From Niveispirillum sp048066115 (lineage in GTDB: Bacteria; Pseudomonadota; Alphaproteobacteria; Azospirillales; Azospirillaceae), in assembly GCF_048066115.1 (NCBI RefSeq), contig NZ_JBLTYX010000006.1, forward strand, positions 186,001 to 250,000: 64,000 nt of DNA. Reading direction: 5' to 3'. Under the pieces are notes generated by a model. It was not told where the DNA came from. It saw nothing but the letters and a program-made list of their open reading frames with translations, and made no database searches. Below, piece after piece: positions 57,582 through 64,000 of the stretch. Position numbers and translations under genes: made by a program. Each line of letters opens with the position of its first letter. The first letter of the stretch is position 1.

Positions 57582-57836
57582 TCAGCGCTGGTCACTGCCT
57601 TCCAGCAGCTGGCGCCCATCCCAGGGGCTCAGCATCAGCTGGAAATCATCGTCGGAACCTTCGACATGGTGAACCAGGATGGTGGCCGCGTGGAAATCCA
57701 GTTCCGTTTCCACCGACAGGGCCAGCTGATCCAGGTCCGGATTGCGGGTGCGCAGCTGGTTGACCAGCCGCACCAGCCGCACCAGGGACGCCGCCAGGTC
57801 GTCGGGCAGGCGGGATATGTCGGGATAGGAGACCAT
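57582..57836 (-). CDS. small hypothetical protein
   Basis: 84 residues: an N-terminal helix (SRLPDDLAASLVRLVRLVNQLRTRNPDLDQLALSVE) and a C-terminal part with FHAATILVHHVEGSDDDFQLMLSPWDGRQLL. Composition is protein-like and codon use matches the neighbours, but I know no family. Upstream of uvrB on the same strand (64-nt gap). No strong ribosome binding site. Confidence 0.5.
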   Translation of the reverse strand: MVSYPDISRLPDDLAASLVRLVRLVNQLRTRNPDLDQLALSVETELDFHAATILVHHVEGSDDDFQLMLSPWDGRQLLEGSDQR

Positions 57837-57974
57837 GGGCGCATTATACGCTGTTCACCGGCGGCGGCGACCCGTGGCCGACGGCTCTTCCAGGTAGGTC
57901 TTCGCAAATTCACTGGACCAAATGCCCATCGCGCCTATAACGAATATTCTATATCCGTCCGGCAGGGTGCCGGG

Positions 57975-58457
57975 ATGGTGTTGGGGGAGTTCGCTCGGGT
58001 GTCTCAGGCGCTTCAAACAGTTGCCAAGCTGGCGCGCGCGGCGGAGAAGGGTCTGCCCATCGGTCCGGGTGCCGTGCGCATGGATGAAGCCGGCGAACTC
58101 AGCGTCGCCAGCCCGACCACCGCGTCGCGCCACCATTTCTTCCTGGACGGGCTGATGTTCCATGTCAGCCTGACGCCGCAGGATGATGACACGCTGTTCC
58201 AGATCTGGGCCGAGGTGGGGTACATGCCCTTCACCATCGAATCGCCCGAAAAGCGGGTGCGCCTGTCCAAGATACTACGCGCAGCGGCCGTGAACCTGTC
58301 CGCCGCCCGGTTCGTGGTGGATGAGAAGCAGATGATCATGGTGCTGGGCCAGGCCAGCGTGCCCGGCCATGTCACCCTGCCCGATCTGGTGTACGAGATC
58401 GTGCAGTTCGTGCAGGAAGCACGGCCCTATCTGAAGGTGCTGGGCCAGTACTTGTAA
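57975..58457 (+). CDS. hypothetical protein (YbjN-like fold possible)
   Basis: 160 residues. Alternating strands and helices such as FFLDGLMFHVSLTPQDDDTLFQIWAEVGYMPFTIESPEKRVRLSKILRAA and QMIMVLGQASVPGHVTLPDLVYEIVQFVQEARPYLKVLGQYL recall small YbjN-type proteins, but I cannot assign it with confidence. ATG 57975 is the first reasonable start; the upstream frame is not protein-like. Its TAA (58455-58457) abuts the stop of the convergent molybdenum gene at 58458 with no spacer. Confidence 0.65.
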   Translation: MVLGEFARVSQALQTVAKLARAAEKGLPIGPGAVRMDEAGELSVASPTTASRHHFFLDGLMFHVSLTPQDDDTLFQIWAEVGYMPFTIESPEKRVRLSKILRAAAVNLSAARFVVDEKQMIMVLGQASVPGHVTLPDLVYEIVQFVQEARPYLKVLGQYL

Positions 58458-60050
58458 TTAGAGAGCGGCCAAAGCTTCCGGCGTATCCACGTCCAGCAGC
58501 ACGCCCGCATCCTCCACCGCCACCTCGCACACCACACCCTTGTGCTGCGCGATCAGGGACTTCGCCCCCGCATCGCCGGTGAGCGCCATCATCTCCGCGA
58601 TATAGGCCCGGTCCCACAGCACGGGATTGCCGCGTTGCCCACCACAGGTGGGAACGATGATCCCGCGACCGTCGGTGGGGCTGAATGCGGCGACCAGCCG
58701 GTCGATGATGCCGGCGGTAACGCGCGGCATGTCACCCAGCAGCACGATCACCCCGTCCACATCCTCGGGCAGGGCCGCCAGCCCGGCCTTCAACGTGGCC
58801 GACAGCCCGTCGCCATGGTCGAGCGCATGGGCGAAATCCAAGCCAAGACCGTCCAGGGCCGCCCGCACGTCACCCGCCTGATGGCCCGTGGCCACGGTGA
58901 CGCCGGCCAGTTGCGCCGCCAGGGCGGCATCGGCCACATGGCGCACCAGCGGCTTGCCCTGCCAGACATGCAGCAGCTTGTTACCCCCGCCCATGCGCCG
59001 GCCGAAGCCACCGGCCAGCACCAGCCCGGCGATACGCGGGGCGCGTGGCAAGCTGGTGGCGAGCGCCCGCGGCATGGGCCGGCCGGAGATTTCCGCCAGC
59101 AGCCCGCCCACGCCCATACCCATCAGCGTGCCGGCATCGACAGGCAGGCCGGCGCCCAGGCGCTGCAGCACCCAATCCACCCCGTTCAGCTTCGGCGACC
59201 GTGCGCAGCCCGGCAGGCCCAGCACGGGCCGCCCGTCCAGTTCGCCCAGCAGCAGCAGGTTGCCAGGATCGACAGGCATGCCAACATGCAGAACGCACCC
59301 GCCCGCCGCCTCGATCGCCGCCGGCACCACGTCGCGCCGGTCGGTGATGGCCGAGGCGCCGATGACCAGCACGATATCGCCGTCAGCCGCCCGCAAGGCC
59401 GCCGCCAGCGGTTCCACCGCATGCGGCACCCGAACCTCCCCCGCCAGATTGCCGCCGATACCGGCCAAGCGCTCCGTCGTGACCGCCACACTCTTGTCCA
59501 GCACGTTCGGCTTGGTGCCCGGCAGGATCGTCTGGATCAGCCCGGCCGACAGGCCCGCCCAGGGGGAAAGCGAAATCGGGCCGGTACCGGCCAGCATCCA
59601 TTCCAGGTTCGAAATGATGCCCTCGGCCACGGCAAACGGGATGATCTTGATGGTGGCGATCATCTGGCCCTTCAGCACCGGCGTGAAGGGCGGCAGGGTG
59701 GCGATGGTCACCGCCTCATGCACGCGGTTCAGCGCATGGATGGTCGATGCCTCGACCAGGGCCAGCCCATCGGCCGCCGCGAACAGGTTGACCCGGCCGG
59801 TATAGGCGGCGCTGACGATCAGGTTCGGTCCCGCCAACCGGGCGGCGACGCGCGATGCCGCCGCATCTTCCCCCACATCGCCTTCGTCCAGACGGGCCAC
59901 AGTGATCGTTTCGATACCGGACCGGGCAAGGGCGGCGATGTCGTCGGCACCAAGGACGCGACCCTTGGCGAAGCGCCCACCTTCATGGTGGACGCCATGG
60001 GCCAGGATGGCGCCTGCCGCATCCGCCACCGCAACGGGACCGAAGCGCAT
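58458..60050 (-). CDS. molybdopterin-binding / MobA-like nucleotidyltransferase fusion
   Basis: 530 residues, two parts. Residues ~1-335 resemble the molybdopterin-binding (MoeA/CinA-like) domain: VLVIGASAITDRRDVVPAAIEAAGG and PVLGLPGCARSPKLNGVDWVLQRL. Residues ~345-530 are a MobA/MocA-type NTP transferase: GLVLAGGFGRRMGGGNKLLHVWQGKPLVRH, VIVLLGDMPRVT and CGGQRGNPVLWDR. MocA makes the cytidylyl form of Mo-cofactor for xanthine-dehydrogenase-family enzymes. ATG 60050 overlaps the xdhC stop (TAATG). No molybdoenzyme subunits are in the window. Confidence 0.87.
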   Translation of the reverse strand: MRFGPVAVADAAGAILAHGVHHEGGRFAKGRVLGADDIAALARSGIETITVARLDEGDVGEDAAASRVAARLAGPNLIVSAAYTGRVNLFAAADGLALVEASTIHALNRVHEAVTIATLPPFTPVLKGQMIATIKIIPFAVAEGIISNLEWMLAGTGPISLSPWAGLSAGLIQTILPGTKPNVLDKSVAVTTERLAGIGGNLAGEVRVPHAVEPLAAALRAADGDIVLVIGASAITDRRDVVPAAIEAAGGCVLHVGMPVDPGNLLLLGELDGRPVLGLPGCARSPKLNGVDWVLQRLGAGLPVDAGTLMGMGVGGLLAEISGRPMPRALATSLPRAPRIAGLVLAGGFGRRMGGGNKLLHVWQGKPLVRHVADAALAAQLAGVTVATGHQAGDVRAALDGLGLDFAHALDHGDGLSATLKAGLAALPEDVDGVIVLLGDMPRVTAGIIDRLVAAFSPTDGRGIIVPTCGGQRGNPVLWDRAYIAEMMALTGDAGAKSLIAQHKGVVCEVAVEDAGVLLDVDTPEALAAL

Positions 60051-60760
60051 TATTCCGCCTTCCATTTCGGCCCGCGCAGGGCCAGGACGATGTCGGCCAG
60101 GATGGACAGCGCGATTTCCGCCGGCGTCACCGCCCCGATATCCAGACCCACCGGGCCATGGATGCGGGCCAATTGCGCCGTATCCACCCCTTGCCTGCCC
60201 AGCCGTTCCCGCCGCGCCGCCGCGTTGCGGCGCCCGCCCAGGGCACCGATATAGAAGGCATCGCTGGCCAATGCCGCCGTCAGGGCCGGGTCATCGAACT
60301 TGGGATCATGGCTCAACACCACCACCGCCGTGCACGCATCCGGCCGCAGGGCGGTGATCGCCTCATCCGGCCATTCGGTGACCAGGACCGTGTCAGGGAA
60401 CCGTTCCGGCGTGGCAAAGGCCGCGCGCGGGTCGATCACCGTCACGTCAAACCCCGCCATCCTCGCCGCCGGCACCAGGGCCTGGGCCAGATGCACGGCA
60501 CCGACGATCAGCAGCCGGTTGGGCGGCGGGAACACATTGATGAAGAAGCGGCCTTCATAGAATTCCACGATGCCGCGCCGATCCTGGCGGATGGCGTCCA
60601 GCACCTGGGGCAGGAACTCCTCCTCCAGCCCCACCTCCCCCTGCTGGCGGCCATCGGCATCGACCAGGGTCTGCAGGCCCGATCCCAGGTCGGTGACCAG
60701 CGCCACGGGGCGGCGGTCGGTCAGCGCCTTGCGCAGGGCATCGAACAGCCGGGCTTTCAT
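60050..60760 (-). CDS. xdhC: XdhC-family protein, C-terminal Rossmann part
   Basis: 236 residues. XdhC proteins bind Mo-cofactor and insert it, after sulfuration, into xanthine-dehydrogenase-family enzymes. Seen here: RRGIVEFYEGRFFINVFPPPNRLLIVGAVHLAQALVPAARMAGFDVTVIDPRAAFATPERFPD (Rossmann entry about 80-145), VVLSHDPKFDDPAL and YIGALGGRRNAAARRERL, then GLDIGAVTPAEIALSILADIVLAL. It lacks the N-terminal XdhC_CoxI domain, which is encoded separately just upstream (60757-61083; ATGA overlap). Confidence 0.88.
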   Translation of the reverse strand: MKARLFDALRKALTDRRPVALVTDLGSGLQTLVDADGRQQGEVGLEEEFLPQVLDAIRQDRRGIVEFYEGRFFINVFPPPNRLLIVGAVHLAQALVPAARMAGFDVTVIDPRAAFATPERFPDTVLVTEWPDEAITALRPDACTAVVVLSHDPKFDDPALTAALASDAFYIGALGGRRNAAARRERLGRQGVDTAQLARIHGPVGLDIGAVTPAEIALSILADIVLALRGPKWKAE

Positions 60761-61083
60761 TGCACGGGCTCCACATAAACCTCCAGCTTGCCGCCGCAGG
60801 CCAAGCCGACCTCCCAGGCCATCTCGTTGCTGATGCCGAAGGACAGGAACCGTGCTTCCCCATCCGCCAGCACCTTCGCTGCCTCCAGCGCCACCGCCCC
60901 TTCGACACAGCCGCCGGAGACCGACCCGGCCATGGCACCAGCGGCCGATACGGCCATCAGGCTACCTACCGGCCGGGGTGCTGATCCCCAGGTGGCGATG
61001 ACATGGGCCAAAGCCACTGCCACGCCACCCTCGCGCCAGCGGGCGGCCTGGGCCAGGATGGCTTCGTTATCGTCTGGTCTCAT
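60757..61083 (-). CDS. XdhC/CoxI N-terminal domain protein
   Basis: 108 residues forming only the XdhC_CoxI domain: VIATWGSAPRPVGSLMAVSAAGAMAGSVSGGCVEGAVALEA is the diagnostic stretch, with the conserved cysteine in SGGCVEG. With the next gene it makes up a complete XdhC split into two translationally coupled polypeptides. First gene of the three-gene molybdenum unit. Confidence 0.87.
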   Translation of the reverse strand: MRPDDNEAILAQAARWREGGVAVALAHVIATWGSAPRPVGSLMAVSAAGAMAGSVSGGCVEGAVALEAAKVLADGEARFLSFGISNEMAWEVGLACGGKLEVYVEPVQ

Positions 61084-61121
61084 GCGGATCGGGGTCCTGA
61101 GGGGTCAAGGATCAACAGATG

Positions 61122-61153
61122 GGGTGGCGGGCGACAATTGTCACGCCCCACCC
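61122..61153. promoter_or_regulatory. imperfect 32-bp palindrome in the divergent XdhC-TAXI promoter region
   Basis: Centred on GACAATTGTC (61133-61142) with flanking arms GGGTGG and CCACCC; 13 of 16 positions pair. It lies 38 nt from the XdhC start and 165 nt from the TAXI start, so it could be an operator for either. No regulator gene adjoins. Confidence 0.4.
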
Positions 61154-61318
61154 TGCCGCACCGCACCCTGCCATGAAACGGCGACAAAAGGAAAACCCGC
61201 CCTGATGCATGGTTGCGCGACGGCGTGATTTTCTGAAAGATCGGCCATTAACCATGAGGGGCCATGGACAGCCCCCAACGCCCGACCATGGGCGGCAACA
61301 ATATCGGGAGGGTGGGAT

Positions 61319-62287
61319 ATGCAGATGCTGAACCGGCGTCAATTCAGTCTTCTGGGTCTGGGCGCCACGGCGGCCATGGGCGGGGCGCTGCCGTCCCTGG
61401 CACAGGCGCCGCGCTTCATCACCATCCTGACCGGCGGCACCAGCGGCGTCTATTACCCGCTGGGCGTGGCCCTGTCGCAAATCTATGGCAAGGCCATGCC
61501 CGACACCAAATTCTCCGTCCAGGCGACCAAGGCGTCGGCGGAGAATTTGAACCTGCTGCAGGCGGGCCGGGGCGAACTGGCCTTCACCCAGACCGACACG
61601 CTGGTCCAGGCCGTGCGCGGCGATGCGGAAGTGGGGTTCGCCACGCCGCTGAACAAGCTGCGCACCCTGGCGGTGATCTATCCAAACTATATCCAGATCG
61701 TGGCGTCGAAGGCGTCGGGCATCAAGAGCCTGGCCGACCTGAAGGGCAAGCGCGTGTCGGTGGGGGCGCCCAAGTCCGGTACGGAACTGAACGCGCGCGC
61801 CGTGGTCAAGGCCGCCGGCCTGACCTACGCCGATTTCGCCAAGGTCGAGTATCTGCCCTTCGCCGAAAGTGTGGATCTGATGAAGAACCAGCAGTTGGAC
61901 GCCACGCTGCAATCGGCAGGGTTGGGCGTGGCATCGTTGCGCGATCTGGCCAGTTCCATCGACATCACGGTGGTGCCGGTGCCGGCCGAAACCGTGACCC
62001 GCATCGGGGAAACCGTCTATCGTTCGGCCGTGATCCCGGCCAACACTTACAATGGCCAGACGGCGGATGTGCCCACGGTGATCACCGGCAACGCGCTGGC
62101 CACCCATGATGGCTTGCCGGACGAGGCGGCGTATCAGCTGACCAAGCTGATGTTCGAGAATCTGGCGGCGATGCAGTCGGCCCATGCGGCGGCCAAGCAG
62201 ATCGCCCTGTCCAAGGACGCGGCCACGGAATTCGCACCGCTGCATCCGGGGGCGAAGCGTTTCTACAAGGAGAAGGGGTTGTTGTGA
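61319..62287 (+). CDS. TAXI-family TRAP transporter solute-binding protein
   Basis: 322 residues. Twin-arginine-type signal NRRQFSLLGLGATAAMGGALPSLAQA, so probably exported folded. TAXI motifs: ITILTGGTSGVYYPLGVALSQIY, SAENLNLLQAGRGELAFTQTDTLVQA, LADLKGKRVSVGAPKSGTELNAR, and ADFAKVEYLPFAESVDLMKNQQLDATLQSAGLGVASLRDL. Delivers substrate to a fused permease encoded next. The substrate (often a dicarboxylate or glutamate-like) is unknown. GGGAGGGTGGGAT precedes ATG 61319. Confidence 0.92.
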   Translation: MQMLNRRQFSLLGLGATAAMGGALPSLAQAPRFITILTGGTSGVYYPLGVALSQIYGKAMPDTKFSVQATKASAENLNLLQAGRGELAFTQTDTLVQAVRGDAEVGFATPLNKLRTLAVIYPNYIQIVASKASGIKSLADLKGKRVSVGAPKSGTELNARAVVKAAGLTYADFAKVEYLPFAESVDLMKNQQLDATLQSAGLGVASLRDLASSIDITVVPVPAETVTRIGETVYRSAVIPANTYNGQTADVPTVITGNALATHDGLPDEAAYQLTKLMFENLAAMQSAHAAAKQIALSKDAATEFAPLHPGAKRFYKEKGLL

Positions 62288-62294
62288 GGCATTG

Positions 62295-62376
62295 CCCGTA
62301 GGTCAGGTCGAGCGAAGCGAGCCCTGACAACGACGGTGCACAATGTCAGGGCTCGCTTCGCTCGACCTGACCTACG
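62295..62376. repeat. palindromic repeat (REP/BIME-like), copy 3, perfect 34-bp inverted repeat
   Basis: Arms 62295-62328 and 62343-62376 are perfectly complementary (outer part CCGTAGGTCAGGTCGAGCG), loop of 14 nt. Of the three copies this is the most intact, so it is probably the youngest. It lies between the TAXI binding-protein and permease genes, starting 8 nt after the former's stop. In RNA it would form a very stable 34-bp stem. Confidence 0.88.
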
Positions 62377-62411
62377 GCAACGAGAATTTCGCTGCACGAC
62401 AAGGCCCCTTC

Positions 62412-64000
62412 ATGACCAACGTCCAGACCCCCGCCATCGACGAGGAAGCCGTCCGCCGTGCGGTGGAGAAGGATGATCCGACATCGGCGATCGCCCGGCT
62501 GCGCGCCGGGGACCGCAAGATCATCTTCCTGATCGGCATCGGTTTCGCCCTGTTCCAGCTCTGGACCGCCACCTTCAACCCGCTGTCCAGCCTGGTGGTG
62601 CGGTCGGTCCATGTCGGGTTCCTGCTGCTGATGGCGTTCCTGCTGATCGGGGCGCGGGACGGGATGAAGCGGGACCGGGTGCCCTATTACGATTGGGCGC
62701 TGGGCGCGCTGGCCTTCCTGCTGGGGCTTTATCACTGGGTGTTCGAACATGACCTGATCATCCGGTCGGGCACGCCGACGGATCTGGACCTGTGGGTCGG
62801 GGCGCTGAACACGCTGCTGGTGGGCGAAGCCGCACGGCGCATCATGGGCTGGAGCCTGCCGGTGATGTGCCTGATCTTCGTGCCCTATGCGATGTTCGGG
62901 CCCTATCTGCCCGACTTTCTGGCCCATCGCGGGTATGAACTGGACCAGGTGATCGAGCAGCTGCATTTCTCCACCGAGGGCATTTACGGCACGCCGACCT
63001 TCGTCTCATCCACCTTCATCTTCCTGTTCATCCTGTTCGGAGCGTTCCTGGAGAAGGCCGGCGTGATCCAGCTGTTCAACGACCTGTCCATGGCGCTGGT
63101 CGGCCGGCGGCTGGGTGGGGCGGCCAAGGTGGCGGTGGTGTCGTCGGGCTTCATGGGCATGGTCAACGGGTCGGGCGTGGCCAATGTGCTGACCACGGGG
63201 CAGTTCACCATCCCGATGATGAAGCGCTTCGGCTACAGCGCGAAATTCGCCGGTGCGCTGGAGGCGACGGCCAGCATGGGCGGGCAGATCATGCCGCCGG
63301 TGATGGGGGCTGCCGCCTTCATCATGGCCGAAACCCTGGGCATTTCGTATCTGGAAGTATGCAAGGCCGCCGCCATCCCCGCCATCCTCTATTTCGTGTC
63401 CGCCTATTGGATGGCGCATCTGGAGGCGGCCAGGGCCGGCCTGCGCGGGTTGCCGGAAAGCGAATGCCCGAAACTGCTGCCCTCGCTGCGCCGGGGCTGG
63501 CATCTGCTGCTGCCGCTGGTGGCGCTGGTCACGCTGCTGCTGTCGGGCCGCACGCCCTTGTTCGCGGGCGTGGTCGGCATTGCCGGCACCGTGGTGCTGA
63601 TGATCGGGCTGCTGCTGGTGGCGCAATTGGGCGGGATGGCGCTGCGCGTGGCCTTCTGGGTGGGGCTTGGCCTGGGCGCCTGGGGCCTGACAGAGGCGGG
63701 GTTGCGTACCGAACAGATGGCCATGGTGATCATCGCCCTGCTGGCCATTCCCTGTTTCATGTTCAAGTCGGGCCGCGACCTGCTGGTGGCGCTGACCGAA
63801 GCGCTGGCCGACGGGGCGCGGGCGGCGGTGGCGGTGGGCGTGGCCTGCGCCCTGGTCGGCATCCTGATCGGCATGCTGACCCTGACCGGGCTGGCGTCCG
63901 ATCTGGCCGGGATCATCGTCAACCTGTCGGGCGGCAATCTGCTGCTGGCCCTGGTGCTGACCATGATCGCCTGCATCATCCTGGGCACCGGCCTGCCGAC
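62412..64000 (+). CDS. TRAP transporter fused permease (4TM/12TM), truncated by the window end
   Basis: At least 529 residues; the frame is open to the last base. N-terminal cytosolic part MTNVQTPAIDEEAVRRAVEKDD, the DctQ-like first four helices (about 35-150) and the DctM-like large subunit with FSTEGIYGTPTFVSSTFIFLFILFGAFLEKAGVI, GRRLGGAAKVAVVSSGFMGMVNGSGVANVLTTGQFTIPMMKRFGYSAKFAGALEATASMGGQIMPPVMGAAAFIMAE. This fused form is the standard partner of TAXI binding proteins. ATG 62412 follows a weak AAGG. Confidence 0.93.
   Translation, partial: MTNVQTPAIDEEAVRRAVEKDDPTSAIARLRAGDRKIIFLIGIGFALFQLWTATFNPLSSLVVRSVHVGFLLLMAFLLIGARDGMKRDRVPYYDWALGALAFLLGLYHWVFEHDLIIRSGTPTDLDLWVGALNTLLVGEAARRIMGWSLPVMCLIFVPYAMFGPYLPDFLAHRGYELDQVIEQLHFSTEGIYGTPTFVSSTFIFLFILFGAFLEKAGVIQLFNDLSMALVGRRLGGAAKVAVVSSGFMGMVNGSGVANVLTTGQFTIPMMKRFGYSAKFAGALEATASMGGQIMPPVMGAAAFIMAETLGISYLEVCKAAAIPAILYFVSAYWMAHLEAARAGLRGLPESECPKLLPSLRRGWHLLLPLVALVTLLLSGRTPLFAGVVGIAGTVVLMIGLLLVAQLGGMALRVAFWVGLGLGAWGLTEAGLRTEQMAMVIIALLAIPCFMFKSGRDLLVALTEALADGARAAVAVGVACALVGILIGMLTLTGLASDLAGIIVNLSGGNLLLALVLTMIACIILGTGLP

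Noticed and set aside
55688..60254. Long plus-strand frames opposite uvrB and the molybdenum fusion (55688-57562, 58542-60254)
   Set aside because: Both are shadows of well-supported minus-strand genes.
1..64000. CRISPR array, prophage, transposase or integron
   Set aside because: No direct-repeat array, integrase, transposase or phage structural gene was found; the only repeats are the two palindromic families described.

Overview
The window looks like a chromosomal segment of a high-GC, motile alphaproteobacterium, most likely Rhodospirillales/Azospirillaceae (Niveispirillum- or Azospirillum-like). This rests on the flgB-flgC-fliE-fliQ-fliR-flhB order followed by a CckA-type hybrid kinase, a CtrA-type box, a Caulobacter-type TonB receptor with CAZyme neighbours, an NDUFS4-like complex I gene between tRNA genes, and a TAXI-TRAP transporter. 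Placement is by gene content only; no rRNA is present. I see no prophage, insertion sequence, CRISPR array or replication origin.

Layout. 1-3823: flagellar basal-body/export operon behind a sigma-54 promoter. 3900-6116: CckA. 6189-12718: a small membrane protein, then a phosphate-polymer block (ppx, ppk, sixA, CYTH/CHAD triphosphatase) in which the ppk and sixA start codons overlap on opposite strands. 12724-21261: a HigA-like antitoxin without an intact toxin, an exported aldose epimerase, a TonB receptor and, divergent from it, a 1268-residue secreted LamG protein, with two LacI-like operators between them; this looks like a glycan-use locus. 21288-23534: secreted protein, EamA exporter, tRNA-Pro, NDUFS4-like gene, tRNA-Arg. 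23615-26007: flagellin with its own sigma-54 promoter, long leader and terminator. 26122-34464: small membrane and CtrA-boxed genes, then sulfur and amino-acid genes (hisI, metC, GNAT, sseA, alaX, cysK), a Nudix hydrolase and a hydrolase-OsmC fusion. 34527-37908: small genes, a solute-binding protein and a Gfo/Idh/MocA oxidoreductase. 37949-47186: a tight housekeeping and cell-wall block (rlpA, dac, tmk, holB, metG, tatD, MBL hydrolase; MltB-like, YdcF-like). 47420-58457: EAL phosphodiesterase, holC, GH35 beta-galactosidase, phytanoyl-CoA dioxygenase-like protein with divergent LysR regulator, TIM-barrel protein, osmC, uvrB and two hypotheticals. 58458-61083: molybdenum-cofactor maturation (MPT-binding/nucleotidyltransferase fusion plus a split XdhC). 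61319-64000: TAXI-TRAP transporter, cut by the window end.

The most unusual thing found is not a protein. Three copies of a roughly 106-109 nt element (668-773, 1543-1650 and, on the minus strand, 48799-48907) start directly or within 17 nt after a stop codon in the sense orientation. They fold into the same four consecutive hairpins with compensatory base changes, matching loops, a shared ARGCCAAG linker and a shared tail. Two sit inside the flagellar operon. A second, unrelated palindromic repeat family also has three copies (6129, 30515, 62295); one is a perfect 34-bp inverted repeat between the TRAP binding-protein and permease genes.
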